Part shown: one piece after another, positions 52,063 through 61,072 of the stretch | Layout of the letters: every line of letters begins with the position of its first letter | How positions within the stretch are numbered: position 1 is the first letter of the stretch | Assembly (NCBI RefSeq): GCF_900289115.1 | Contig: NZ_LT985196.1 | Span: 298,741 to 362,740, forward strand | Source of the DNA: Janibacter massiliensis | GTDB taxonomy: Bacteria; Actinomycetota; Actinomycetes; Actinomycetales; Dermatophilaceae | Reading direction: 5' to 3' | Length of the DNA: 64,000 nucleotides | Program-made: the position numbers and the translations under genes | The notes under the pieces: model-generated | What the model saw: only the letters and a program-made list of their open reading frames with translations | What the model was told of the DNA's origin: nothing | The model's database searches: none

Positions 52063-53106
52063 TTAGACCGCGCCGGGCGGGGCCGGTGGTGCCCCCGGTC
52101 CGGCGAGGGCGTGGAGACGACCGTCGACGCGGGCGACCCGGACCCCGCCGGGCAGGTCGGCGGGCCCCTGTCCGCGCCAGCCGACCAGAAGGGCGTCGAC
52201 GCGGTCGACGTGCACGACGGCGAGCGATCCCGGCGGGCACCCCGCCTCGAGGAGCAGCACCCGCAGGACGCGGCGGCGCAGCGCGGGCTCGAGCGGGGCG
52301 AGGGTGCCGGCGTCGACACCCCCGTCGTCGAGCGCACCCGGCAGCGCGGCGCGGGCGGCTGCGGTGAGGGCGTCGAGCAGGTCGGCATCGGCGCGCAGGA
52401 GGTCGGCGGTGCGGACGAGCCCGTCGGCCAGGCCGGGGCCCAGAACGCCCTCGAGCTCGGCGAGCGCGGCCCGGGCCCGGACCCGTGCGTGGCGCCGGTC
52501 GGTGTTGTGCGGGTCGTGCCACGGGTCGAGGCCCCAGGCGTCGCAGGCGGCGAGGGTCGTCGCGCGCGGGAGCGTGAGGAAGGGACGGACGAGCCTGACC
52601 TCGCCGCGTGCGGTGCGAACGGTCCGGGCGGCGGGCATCCCCGACAGGGACCGGGCGCCGGAGCCGCGGGCGAGCCCCAGCAGCACCTGCTCGGCCTGGT
52701 CGTCCCTCGTGTGCCCGAGGAGCACGGTGACGGGCTCGCCGTCACCCAGCTCGTCGGCGACCGCTTCGATCGCGGCGTAGCGGGCGCGACGGGCCGCGGT
52801 CTCCAGGGACTCCCCCGGCCGTGGGGTCGCATCGGCCGCGACGACGGTGACCGGGGCCAGCCCGAGCGTCCGGCAGGCGGCCGCCGCCCGTTGCGCGACG
52901 GCGGCCGAGTCCTCCTGCAGGCCGTGGTCGACGACGACCGCTCCGGCGCGCAGGTCGGTTGCCGAGGACGCCTCGGCCGCCAGCGCCGCGGCGAGAGCGA
53001 GCGAGTCCGGTCCCCCGCTCACCGCCGCGAGGACCACCCCGACCGGCGGCAGGACGCCCCGCACCGCCCGCCGGCAGTCGGCCTGCGAGGGATGCCCGGC
53101 TGCCAT
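52063..53106 (-). CDS. tilS: tRNA(Ile)-lysidine synthetase
   Basis: Converts C34 of the CAU anticodon tRNA-Ile to lysidine using ATP and lysine; essential for AUA decoding. The 347-residue product has the PP-loop AAVSGGPDSLALAAALA, VVVDHGLQEDS, the LGHTRDDQAEQVLLGLARGSG segment and RPFLTLPRA, but a short C-terminal region. The ATG at 53106 has GGGAGG nine bases upstream; an ATG at 53115 abuts the ribosome site. Stop is TAA, rare in this window. Confidence 0.93.
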   Translation of the reverse strand: MAAGHPSQADCRRAVRGVLPPVGVVLAAVSGGPDSLALAAALAAEASSATDLRAGAVVVDHGLQEDSAAVAQRAAAACRTLGLAPVTVVAADATPRPGESLETAARRARYAAIEAVADELGDGEPVTVLLGHTRDDQAEQVLLGLARGSGARSLSGMPAARTVRTARGEVRLVRPFLTLPRATTLAACDAWGLDPWHDPHNTDRRHARVRARAALAELEGVLGPGLADGLVRTADLLRADADLLDALTAAARAALPGALDDGGVDAGTLAPLEPALRRRVLRVLLLEAGCPPGSLAVVHVDRVDALLVGWRGQGPADLPGGVRVARVDGRLHALAGPGAPPAPPGAV

Positions 53107-53156
53107 GGCCCCCATCCTCCCGCGGCCCGTGGGGGTGCGGCGACTAGCCTCGCCGC

Positions 53157-54515
53157 GTGGACGACACCGGGCACCGCGACGCCGACCGGCTGGCCGACCT
53201 CGCGCACCGCAGCGCCGCGATCAGGGGCGGGGTCGTCGGCAACCTCGTCGACATGGTCCACATCTTCCTGCCGCTCGTCGCCCTCGCCCCGGCGACGAAG
53301 ACCCTGGCCGGACCTCAGGCGGGCGCCTCGAGCGCGGCGCTCGTCGTCGCCACCCTCCTCGCCCGGCCCATCGGCGCCGTCATCTTCGGCACGATCGCCG
53401 ACCGCGTCGGCCGCACCCGGGTGACGCGGTTCGCCATCGCCGGGACCGCGTTGTGCGCGCTCGGCGTCGCCCTCGCCCCGACGTACGAGGCGGTCGGGGC
53501 GTTCGCGTGGTGGTGGGTCGTCGCGCTCCGCTTCCTCGCCGGGGTGTTCCTGGCGGGCGAGTACACCTCGGCGATCCCCCTCGCGATGGAGTGGTCGGCA
53601 CCGCGCCACCGCGGCCTGGTGTCCGGGCTCATCATGGCGATGGCCCCGTGGGCGCAGGCGCTCATCGCCCTGTCGACCCTCGGGGGGCTCGCGCTGCTCG
53701 GCCCGGGCGCGTACGCGAGCTGGGGCTGGCGCGTTCTTTTTGCCGCTGGCGCGCTCGCCTCCGGCGGGATGTGGCTCTGGTACCGCCGGTTCGTCGCCGA
53801 CGCCCCGGCGTTCGTCCGGCAGGTGCCGGACGAACGCCGGCCGACCCCACGCGACCTGCTCCTCGGTCGGTGGGCCCGGCGCTTCTGGCCGATGCTCGGG
53901 CTCATGTCCGGCCTGTGGCTCATGACGAACGTCGTCGTCATCGCGCTGACCGGTCGGCTCGTCGCCCGCGACGGCGTGAGTCCCGAGTCCGTGTCGGCGG
54001 TCATGGCGGTGGCGTCGATCGGGCAGGCGATCGGGATGTCCTTCACCGGGCACCTGTCGACGCTGCTCGGCCGCCGGCGCTACCTCGTCCTCGCCGGGAT
54101 CGTCGCGTCGGTGCTCGGACCGGTGCTGTGGGCCTGGACGCTCGGCCGCTCCTCGCTCGTCCTCGTCGCGCTCGGGGCGGCGGCGCTCCAGGTCGTCACC
54201 GTCACCGCGTACGGCCCGATGGGGGCCTACCTGTCCGAGGGCCTGCCGACGGCGATCCGGGCCACGGGTTACGGCGCGGCGTACAGCTGGTCGATCGTCG
54301 TCCCCGCGCTGCTGCCGATGTGGGGGCCGCCGCTGCAGGAGGCCGTCGGGGACACCGTCTCCGTGCCGGTCGTCCTCCTCGGCCTCGCCGGGCTGCTCGT
54401 CGCGGCGTGCGCGGCGCTCGGGCCCGCGCTCACCCGCCGGGATCTCGACAGCGACATCGAGTCGGTCGCCCGCGACGGCGTCCGCGGTGGGCGCGAGGTC
54501 GGTGCCCGTGCCTGA
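53157..54515 (+). CDS. Major facilitator superfamily transporter (metabolite:H+ symporter type)
   Basis: A 452-residue, 12-helix MFS permease with the loop-2 motif GTIADRVGRTRVTR and the sugar/metabolite-porter ARPIGAVIFG and RFLAGVFLAGEYTSAIPLAMEW blocks. Substrate unknown. Its end overlaps the thiM start, and thiE follows, so the three are one operon. That suggests uptake of a thiazole, pyrimidine or thiamine-degradation product, which is inference. GTG at 53157, 50 bp from divergent tilS. No TPP riboswitch fits in that gap. Confidence 0.85.
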   Translation: MDDTGHRDADRLADLAHRSAAIRGGVVGNLVDMVHIFLPLVALAPATKTLAGPQAGASSAALVVATLLARPIGAVIFGTIADRVGRTRVTRFAIAGTALCALGVALAPTYEAVGAFAWWWVVALRFLAGVFLAGEYTSAIPLAMEWSAPRHRGLVSGLIMAMAPWAQALIALSTLGGLALLGPGAYASWGWRVLFAAGALASGGMWLWYRRFVADAPAFVRQVPDERRPTPRDLLLGRWARRFWPMLGLMSGLWLMTNVVVIALTGRLVARDGVSPESVSAVMAVASIGQAIGMSFTGHLSTLLGRRRYLVLAGIVASVLGPVLWAWTLGRSSLVLVALGAAALQVVTVTAYGPMGAYLSEGLPTAIRATGYGAAYSWSIVVPALLPMWGPPLQEAVGDTVSVPVVLLGLAGLLVAACAALGPALTRRDLDSDIESVARDGVRGGREVGARA

Positions 54516-55341
54516 CGTCGCCCCGGAGCTCGTCACGGCTGCGACCGCGATCGTCGCGGCGGTCCGCGGACGCCGGCCGCTGGTCCACCGGATCGGTCCG
54601 GGCGTGACCGCGCCGATCGTCGCCAACGGCCTGCTCGCCGCCGGCGCCCGACCACTGGTGACCGACACCGCCGACGAGGCGCCCGCCCTCGTGCGCGCCG
54701 CCGACGCCCTCGTCGTCGGGACCGGGTCGCTCTCCGGGGACGCGCGCGCCGGGATCCCGCCGACGGTCGCCGCTGCCCGGGACGCCGGAGTCCCCTGGGT
54801 GCTCGACCCCGCGGCGATCGGGGTCGCACCGGTGCGCACGCGCCTGGCCCACGATCTCCTGCGGCAGGGGCCGGCCGTCGTGCGCGGGAACGCCTCGGAG
54901 CTGCTCGTCCTCGGGTCGGGCGGCAGCGGCGGCCGGGGGGCCGACGCGGTCCACGACCCGGAGGACGCGCTCGAGGCCGCCCGCGAGGTGGCCCGCCGCT
55001 CCGGTGCCGTCGTCGCGGTGTCGGGCGCCGTCGACGTCGTCACCGACGGTGACCGGGTCGTCCGGGTCGAGCACGGGTCGCCGCTGCTCGCGCGCGTCAC
55101 CGGCACCGGGTGCCTGCTCGCCGCCCTCGTCGGGGCCTGTCTGGCCGTCGCTCCGGAGGATCCCGTCGCGGCCACCCTCGCCGCGACGTGGTGGCTCACC
55201 CTCGCGGCCGAGGACGCGGACCCGCTCGGGAGCCGCACGCCGGTCGGGCCGGGTACCTTCTCCGTGAGGCTCCTCGACGCGCTCGACCGCTTCGAGCCGA
55301 CCTCGCTCGCCGAGCTGACGGAGGGGAACCGTGAGCGCTGA
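54502..55341 (+). CDS. thiM: Hydroxyethylthiazole kinase
   Basis: Phosphorylates salvaged 4-methyl-5-(2-hydroxyethyl)thiazole for thiamine synthesis. The ribokinase-fold product of about 279 residues shows VHRIGPGVTAPIVANGLLAAGARP, a VLDPAAIGVAPVRT block, VVRGNASELLVL, and the GTGCLLAALVGAC motif with the catalytic Cys/Gly region. It may start at GTG 54487, 54502 or 54508; 54502 has GAGG four bases upstream. It overlaps the MFS gene by 14 bp and thiE by 11 bp. Confidence 0.9.
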   Translation: MPVPDVAPELVTAATAIVAAVRGRRPLVHRIGPGVTAPIVANGLLAAGARPLVTDTADEAPALVRAADALVVGTGSLSGDARAGIPPTVAAARDAGVPWVLDPAAIGVAPVRTRLAHDLLRQGPAVVRGNASELLVLGSGGSGGRGADAVHDPEDALEAAREVARRSGAVVAVSGAVDVVTDGDRVVRVEHGSPLLARVTGTGCLLAALVGACLAVAPEDPVAATLAATWWLTLAAEDADPLGSRTPVGPGTFSVRLLDALDRFEPTSLAELTEGNRER

Positions 55342-55987
55342 CCTCGACCTGAGGGTCTATCTCGTGACGTCGGGAATCGACGACCGGACGGTCGAGGTCG
55401 CCGCGCGCGCCGCCGCCGCCGGGGTCGGCATCGTCCAGGTCCGGGCGAAGGACCTGCGGGGGGACGCCCTGTTCGCCTTCGTCGCCCGGGTCGCCGAGGC
55501 CGTAGCGACCGCCGCACCGGGCACCACGCTGCTCGTCGATGACGACGTGGAGGTCGCGCGCCGCGCCCGGGCCGAAGGGCTCCCGGTCCACGGCGTCCAC
55601 CTCGGCCAGGACGACCTGCCCGTCGTGCTCGCGCGCGAGGCCCTGGGGCCCGACGCGATCATCGGGCTGACGACGGGGACCCTCGACCTCGTGCGCGACA
55701 GCGTCGCGCACGGGCTGTCGCCCGACTACATCGGAGCCGGGCCGTTCCGCACGACGCCGACGAAGGACAGCGGCCGCCCGCCGCTCGGGGTCGAGGGCTA
55801 CCCGCCGCTCGTGGCCGCGACCCCCGCCCCCGTCGTCGCCATCGGGGACATCACGCCGGCCGACGTGCCCGCCCTGTCCCGGACCGGGATCGCCGGGGTG
55901 GCGATGGTGCGGGCGATCATGACCGCCGAGGACCCGGCGGCCGTCGTGCGCGAGGCGCTCGCGGCCTGGGAGGGTGTCAGGGCCTGA
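55331..55987 (+). CDS. thiE: Thiamine phosphate synthase
   Basis: Joins HMP diphosphate and thiazole phosphate to form thiamine phosphate. The 218-residue TIM barrel has VGIVQVRAKDLRGDA, LLVDDDVEVARRARAEGLPVHGVHLGQ in two blocks, PDYIGAGPFRTTPTK with the diphosphate-binding Thr-Thr-Pro-Thr-Lys, and GIAGVAMVRAIM. GTG at 55331 overlaps thiM by 11 bp. With thiM and the MFS gene it makes a thiamine-salvage operon. Confidence 0.94.
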   Translation: MSADLDLRVYLVTSGIDDRTVEVAARAAAAGVGIVQVRAKDLRGDALFAFVARVAEAVATAAPGTTLLVDDDVEVARRARAEGLPVHGVHLGQDDLPVVLAREALGPDAIIGLTTGTLDLVRDSVAHGLSPDYIGAGPFRTTPTKDSGRPPLGVEGYPPLVAATPAPVVAIGDITPADVPALSRTGIAGVAMVRAIMTAEDPAAVVREALAAWEGVRA

Positions 55988-55999
55988 GGCGCCGGTCGC

Positions 56000-57055
56000 T
56001 CAGCCGTGGACGCGGGCGACCCACCGCTGCGGGTCGGTGATCTCCGCGGGCCGCGGCAGCGTCTCCGGGGAGGTCCACACGGCGTTGAAGCCGTCGATCC
56101 CGACCGTGTCCTGGACGGCCCGGACGAAGGTGGCCCCGTCGCGGTACTGGCGCATCTTCGCCTCGAGCCCCATGAGGCGCCGCAGGAAGCGGTCGAGCGT
56201 CCCCGCACCCTTTCGGCGCTCGTCGAAGCGGGCGCGGATCGTCGCGACGCTGGGGATGTGCGCCGGTCCGACCTCGTCCATGACGACGTCCGCGTGCCCC
56301 TCGAGCAGGGACATCACCGCGGTGATCTCCGCCATCCGCCGCTTCTGCTCGGGCGTGGCGAAGACGTCGGCCAGGCCCTGACCGTCGCCGCCGAGCGCGC
56401 CGGGCACGTTGCGCGCCAGGGCCGCGAGCCGGTCCTTGAGAGCGGTGGGGTCGGGGACCATGTCGACGGCGAGCGCCTGGGTCCGCTCGATGAGGTGGTC
56501 GCGCAGCCACGGGACCGCGGTGAACTGCACGCGGTGGGTCTCCTCGTGCATGCACACCCACGCGCGGAAGTCGGTCGGGTCGACCTCGAGCTCGCGCTCG
56601 GCCTGGACGAGGTTGGGCGCGACGAGGAGGAGCTTCGGGGTGCCGCCGGGCGCGAGGTCGTACTGCCCCAGGACCCGTGAGGAGAGGAAGGCGAAGAGGG
56701 CACCGGCCTCGGCGCCGGTGACCTTCCCGCCGATCATCTGGGCGAGGGCCGGCGGCGGGGCGGGCGATGCCGCCGACAGCTTGCGCGCGATCGGCTCGAA
56801 CATCGTCGCCATCGAGTCGGCGTTGACCGACACCCACGTCGGACGATCGACGACGAGCGGCGCGGGCGCCGTGCCGGGGGCGTGCAGGCGGGAGGTCTCG
56901 GCGACGGGGTCGACGGCGCGGCGCGCGGACCGCCGGATGTCCTCGACGACCTGCCGGGCCTCCTGCTCGGTCACGTCCGGCCCGGGGTTGACGAGCCGGG
57001 CGGCCGTCGTCTTCGCGAACTCCCAGTCCACGTACGTCGTCGGTCGTCGTGCCAC
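56000..57055 (-). CDS. Zinc-dependent metalloprotease-like protein (DUF2342 / F420-associated)
   Basis: A 351-residue protein with an HExxH zinc site: WVCMHEETHRVQF (His170, Glu171, His174) and a later EGHADVVMDE region giving the third ligand. It belongs to the actinobacterial DUF2342 family, sometimes labelled coenzyme F420 biosynthesis-associated, and matches Rv3626c between tilS and the DacB gene. Peptidase activity is unproven and no F420 gene is nearby. GTG at 57055. Convergent with thiE, 12 bp apart. Confidence 0.85.
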   Translation of the reverse strand: MARRPTTYVDWEFAKTTAARLVNPGPDVTEQEARQVVEDIRRSARRAVDPVAETSRLHAPGTAPAPLVVDRPTWVSVNADSMATMFEPIARKLSAASPAPPPALAQMIGGKVTGAEAGALFAFLSSRVLGQYDLAPGGTPKLLLVAPNLVQAERELEVDPTDFRAWVCMHEETHRVQFTAVPWLRDHLIERTQALAVDMVPDPTALKDRLAALARNVPGALGGDGQGLADVFATPEQKRRMAEITAVMSLLEGHADVVMDEVGPAHIPSVATIRARFDERRKGAGTLDRFLRRLMGLEAKMRQYRDGATFVRAVQDTVGIDGFNAVWTSPETLPRPAEITDPQRWVARVHG

Positions 57056-57079
57056 GTCTTCTCCTTGGTCGTCGGGAGG

Positions 57080-58501
57080 TCAGCGGCACCCGCACGCGGT
57101 GAGGGCGGTGACCACCTCGTCCAACGCCGCCCGGGCCTCGAGCGTTCCCTGCCTGGCCGGCACTCGGCTGGCGACGACGACGAAGTCGAGGGGGCGCCCG
57201 TCCCTGGTCGTCGTCGTCCCGGCGAGCGCGGAGGTCCCCGTGAGGGTGCCGGTCTTCGCGCGGGCGATGCCGGCTGCCGGACGGGTTCCCGGGGTGGCGA
57301 ACCGGTCGTAGAGGGTGCCGTCCAGCCCGGCGACGGGCAGCTGGGCGACGACGTCCCGCAGCTCGGGCAGGACGGGGTCGGCACCGGTCGCGGTGGCGGC
57401 GACGAGGACGTCGCCGACGAGCCGGACGGGGACCTTCTGGTTCGGGCCGAGGCCGGAGGCGTCGGTGATGCTCAGCCCCGTGAGGTCGAAGCCCCGGGCA
57501 GCCAGCTGGGTGCGGATGAACTGGGGGTTCGTCCGCGGGGAACCGGAGCCGGCGTCGCGCTTCGCGGCCCGGCGGACGAGGCCCTCGGTGAGCGCGTTGT
57601 CCGAGTGCTCCATGGCGTACGCCAGGACCTGGCCGACCGGCGCGGAGTCGACGGAGGCCAGCGGGGTCGCGCCGCGGGGGGCGGCCGTGGTCCCCGCCGT
57701 CGGGGTCACCCGCACGCCGTGGGCGGCCAGGCGGCGGGTGAAGGCGCGCAGCGCGGTGCCCTCGGGGTCGAGCGCGGGGGCGCCCGGCCGCGCGCGCGCG
57801 GTCGCGACACCGATCGCCGCGACGGGGTCGGTGTAGCCCGCGGCGACGTCGGCCTGCTTCCACCCACGGGCGATCCGCGGCCCGGGCAGGGCGGAGGTGT
57901 CGAGGCGGACGCGACGCGGACGCGCGCCTTCCGTCCTCAGCGCGGCGGCCGTGCGGGCCGCGAGGTCGTCGAGCCCGGCCCGACCGGCGACCGTCGTCGG
58001 GTCGCCGGAGCCGGTGCTCAGGAGGACGTCTCCCCCGCCGACGAGGACGACGGTGCGGGTGGCGGGGTCCCAGACGGTGCTCGTCGTCAGGGGTGCCGAG
58101 AGGTCGTCGCTGCTCGCAACGGCCGCGGCGGACAGGAGCTTCTGCGCGGACGCGACGACCCTGGGCGCGGTCGCGGCCTGCTCGAAGAGGGTCTCGCCGG
58201 TGACCCCGTCGCGGACGACGACCCCGACGCTCGGCCCCAGGCCCGGCGCCCGCAGCGGGGCACGCAGGTCGCGGGCGAGGCCGGCGCGGGTCGGGACCGG
58301 GGCGGTCGCCGGGTCGGTCGCCAGGACGGGGGTCGGTCGGGCCGCGGCGGGAACGGCCTGCGCGGCACCCGCGGGGACTGGCTCGTCACGCGTGAGGATG
58401 CCCGGGGCGTGGTCGGTGACATCGGCCCAGCCGTACCCGCCCAGCGCCAGGGCGACCACGACGAGGGTGAGCAGCAGGGCCCGGATCCGGCGCACGCGCA
58501 C
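57080..58501 (-). CDS. dacB: D-alanyl-D-alanine carboxypeptidase/endopeptidase (DacB, PBP4 type)
   Basis: Low-molecular-mass class C penicillin-binding protein trimming peptidoglycan stem peptides outside the membrane. The 473-residue product has an N-terminal signal anchor (about 6-25), the SxxK motif SAQK (Ser118, Lys121), the SxN motif in MEHSDNALTEGL and the KTG motif in ARAKTGTLTGTSALAG. It corresponds to Rv3627c. GTG at 58501, 24 bp upstream of the metalloprotease gene; divergent from ppa. Confidence 0.92.
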   Translation of the reverse strand: MRVRRIRALLLTLVVVALALGGYGWADVTDHAPGILTRDEPVPAGAAQAVPAAARPTPVLATDPATAPVPTRAGLARDLRAPLRAPGLGPSVGVVVRDGVTGETLFEQAATAPRVVASAQKLLSAAAVASSDDLSAPLTTSTVWDPATRTVVLVGGGDVLLSTGSGDPTTVAGRAGLDDLAARTAAALRTEGARPRRVRLDTSALPGPRIARGWKQADVAAGYTDPVAAIGVATARARPGAPALDPEGTALRAFTRRLAAHGVRVTPTAGTTAAPRGATPLASVDSAPVGQVLAYAMEHSDNALTEGLVRRAAKRDAGSGSPRTNPQFIRTQLAARGFDLTGLSITDASGLGPNQKVPVRLVGDVLVAATATGADPVLPELRDVVAQLPVAGLDGTLYDRFATPGTRPAAGIARAKTGTLTGTSALAGTTTTRDGRPLDFVVVASRVPARQGTLEARAALDEVVTALTACGCR

Positions 58502-58630
58502 CCTCTCGCTCGAGGTCGGGAATGATGGGGGCAGACTGCAAGGAAGGTTAGGTCATCGGCGCCCCGCTCTTCGAACGGAGCGCTGCCCGCACCGGCGCCC
58601 CACCCGGGCGCCCGACGAGGAGGAAACGAC

Positions 58631-59257
58631 GTGGAGTTCGACGTCACCATCGAGATCCCCAAGGGTCACCGCAACAAGTACGAGGTCGACCACGAGTCGG
58701 GCCGCATCCGCCTGGACCGTCTCCTCTTCACCGCGATGAGCTACCCGAGCGACTACGGCTACATCGAGGACAGCCTCGGCGAGGACGGCGACCCGCTCGA
58801 CGCGCTCGTGCTCCTCGACGAGCCGACGTTCCCCGGTTGCATCGTGCGCGCCCGGCCCATCGGCATGTTCCGCATGCGGGACGAGGCCGGTGGCGACGAC
58901 AAGATCCTCTGCGTCCCGGCGGGCGACCCGCGCCGCGACCACATCACCGATCTCGAGGACATCAGCGAGTTCGACCGCCTCGAGATCCAGCACTTCTTCG
59001 AGACGTACAAGGACCTCGAGCCCGGCAAGTCCGTCGAGGGCGCCCACTGGGCCGGCCGCGAGGACGCCGAGAAGTGCATCGAGGAGGCCCTCAAGCGGGC
59101 CAAGGACGCGGGCATGACGACGGCGCGCTGGTACATGCCGAACGGCCACGCCTCCCAGGCCGAGGACGTCGCCCACACCCAGGAGGAGACCTCGGCCGCC
59201 GCGCAGAAGGCGCGCGAGGAGCTCGCGACGAAGGACAAGCCGCTCAGCGACGACTGA
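58631..59257 (+). CDS. ppa: Inorganic pyrophosphatase
   Basis: Soluble family I pyrophosphatase that pulls biosynthetic reactions forward. The 208-residue product shows [32 protein letters not shown] and the signature [19 protein letters not shown] with the metal-binding aspartates. The catalytic core ends near residue 165; a further 40 Ala/Glu/Lys-rich residues ([20 protein letters not shown] and on) form an extra helical tail. GTG at 58631 follows GAGGAGG. It corresponds to Rv3628. Confidence 0.95.
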   Translation: MEFDVTIEIPKGHRNKYEVDHESGRIRLDRLLFTAMSYPSDYGYIEDSLGEDGDPLDALVLLDEPTFPGCIVRARPIGMFRMRDEAGGDDKILCVPAGDPRRDHITDLEDISEFDRLEIQHFFETYKDLEPGKSVEGAHWAGREDAEKCIEEALKRAKDAGMTTARWYMPNGHASQAEDVAHTQEETSAAAQKAREELATKDKPLSDD

Positions 59258-59289
59258 GCGTCAAGAACGCGTCAAGGTCCGTAAAGAAC
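59258..59289 (+). promoter_or_regulatory. Candidate KdpE direct-repeat operator of kdpFABC
   Basis: Two near-identical 11-bp units, GCGTCAAGAAC (59258-59268) and GCGTCAAGGTC (59269-59279), are followed by a degenerate third, CGTAAAGAAC (59280-59289). Head-to-tail repeats spaced one helical turn are the form bound by OmpR/PhoB-type regulators such as KdpE. They cover the expected -35 region of a possible TAAAGA -10 (59282-59287). Confidence 0.5.
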
Positions 59290-59330
59290 GGCTGCGGACC
59301 GAAGCCGGCAGCGTCGGGGTGCTGTCGGAT

Positions 59331-59423
59331 GTGCCGGTGATCGAAAATCTCATCGCCGGGATCGTCGCTGCCGGCCTCGTCATCTACCTCGTCGTCGCCC
59401 TGATCCACCCGGACCGGTGGTGA
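59331..59423 (+). CDS. kdpF: K+-transporting ATPase small subunit KdpF
   Basis: A 30-residue single-helix peptide, [20 protein letters not shown] followed by IHPDRW, matching KdpF, which stabilises the KdpABC complex. GTG at 59331 (or 59337). Its TGA overlaps the kdpA start (GTGA). Too short for length-filtered prediction. Confidence 0.88.
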   Translation: MPVIENLIAGIVAAGLVIYLVVALIHPDRW

Positions 59424-61072
59424 CCGTGGCGCCCACCCTGACGGCCGTCCTCGGGATCGGCCTTCTCGTCCTCGCGCTCGCCCTCATCCACGTCCCGCTC
59501 GGCACGTGGATGCACCGCGTCTACACCGACGAGCGGCACTGGGCCCCCGAGCGGCTGGCCTACCGCGTCATGGGGGTCTCCCCCGACTCGCCGCAGACCT
59601 GGCGCAGCTACGCCGCGTCGGTGCTCGCGTTCTCGCTCGTCAGCATCCTGGGCCTGTGGGCCCTCATCACCGTCCAGGGCTGGCTCCCGCTCTCCCTCGA
59701 CCGGGAGATGACGTGGTGGACCGCCCTGAACACCGCGGTCTCGTTCACGACGAACACCAACTGGCAGTCCTACGCCGGCGAGGCCGGCGCGGGCCACGTC
59801 GTCCAGGCCCTCGGCCTCGCGGTGCAGAACTTCGTCTCCGCGGCCGTCGGGATGGCCGTCGCCGTCGCGCTCGTGCGCGGCATCGCGGCGCAGGGCACCG
59901 ACCGGATCGGCAACTTCTGGGTCGACCTCGTGCGCGGCAGCCTCCGCATCCTCCTGCCCATCGCCGTCGTCGCCGCGATCGTCTTCCTGCTGTCCGGCGT
60001 GCCGCAGAACCTCGGCGCGCCGCAGCCGGTGACCACCGTCGCCGGCGGCGAGCAGGTCGTCCAGGGCGGCCCCGTCGCCAGCCAGGAGGTCATCAAGCTC
60101 CTCGGCACGAACGGCGGCGGGTTCTTCAACGCCAACTCGGCGCACCCGTTCGAGAACCCCAACGGCTGGACGAACGTCCTGTCGATCCTGCTCGTCCTGT
60201 GCATCCCGTTCTCCCTGCCGTACACCTACGGCCTGCTCGTCGGCGACCGGCGCCAGGGCCGGGCGATCCTCGGCGCGATGGCCACCCTGTGGCTCGCGGC
60301 GAGCGCGCTCGCGGTGTGGGCCGAGCTGTCCGCCGCCAGCGGCCCCGGAGGGTCGATGGAGGGCAAGGAGCAGCGCTTCGGCCCGGTCTGGTCCGCCCTG
60401 TTCGGGGTCGCGACGACCGGGACCTCGACCGGCGCGGTGAACTCGATGCACGAGTCCTACTCGCCGCTCGGCGGCGGGGTCCTCCTCGGCGACATGATGC
60501 TCGGCGAGGTCTCCCCCGGCGGCGTCGGATCGGGCCTCTACGGGATGCTCGTCATGGCGGTGCTCACGGTCTTCATCACCGGCCTCATGGTCGGGCGCAC
60601 CCCCGAGCTGCTCGGGAAGACGATCGGCCGCCGCGAGATCACGTGCGCGGCGCTGACGACGCTCGTCATGCCCGCGACCGTGCTCCTGCTCACCGGCGCC
60701 TCCCTGTCCCTGCCGGTGGCGCGCGACGCGCTGCTCGGCTCCGGACCGCGCGGGTTCACGGAGATGCTCTACGCGTACACCTCCGCGGCCAACAACAACG
60801 GCTCGGCGTACGCGGGGCTCTCGGCCGACCAGCCGTGGCTCGGCCTGACCCTGGCCCTGGCGATGGCGCTCGGACGGTTCCTGCCGATCGTCCTCGTCCT
60901 CGCCCTCGCCGGCAGCCTCGCGGCCCAGCGCCGCCGTCCGGTGACCGACGGGACCATGCCGACCCACACCGCGCTGTTCGCGGGCGTGCTCACGGGCATC
61001 GTCCTCGTCGTCGCCGGCCTCACCTTCTTCCCCGCCCTCGCCCTGGGCCCGATCGCAGAGGCGCTCCGATGA
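59420..61072 (+). CDS. kdpA: Potassium-transporting ATPase subunit KdpA
   Basis: K+-selective channel-like subunit of the high-affinity Kdp pump. The 550-residue membrane protein carries the four degenerate selectivity-filter loops, for example [32 protein letters not shown], and [13 protein letters not shown] near the end. The GTG at 59420 overlaps the kdpF stop; GTG at 59417 would add one residue. Length is standard. Confidence 0.95.
   Translation: MTVAPTLTAVLGIGLLVLALALIHVPLGTWMHRVYTDERHWAPERLAYRVMGVSPDSPQTWRSYAASVLAFSLVSILGLWALITVQGWLPLSLDREMTWWTALNTAVSFTTNTNWQSYAGEAGAGHVVQALGLAVQNFVSAAVGMAVAVALVRGIAAQGTDRIGNFWVDLVRGSLRILLPIAVVAAIVFLLSGVPQNLGAPQPVTTVAGGEQVVQGGPVASQEVIKLLGTNGGGFFNANSAHPFENPNGWTNVLSILLVLCIPFSLPYTYGLLVGDRRQGRAILGAMATLWLAASALAVWAELSAASGPGGSMEGKEQRFGPVWSALFGVATTGTSTGAVNSMHESYSPLGGGVLLGDMMLGEVSPGGVGSGLYGMLVMAVLTVFITGLMVGRTPELLGKTIGRREITCAALTTLVMPATVLLLTGASLSLPVARDALLGSGPRGFTEMLYAYTSAANNNGSAYAGLSADQPWLGLTLALAMALGRFLPIVLVLALAGSLAAQRRRPVTDGTMPTHTALFAGVLTGIVLVVAGLTFFPALALGPIAEALR

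Noticed and set aside
53107-53156. TPP riboswitch before the thiamine operon
   Set aside because: Only about 50 bp separate tilS from the MFS gene, too short for a THI element, and no THI-box sequence is seen.
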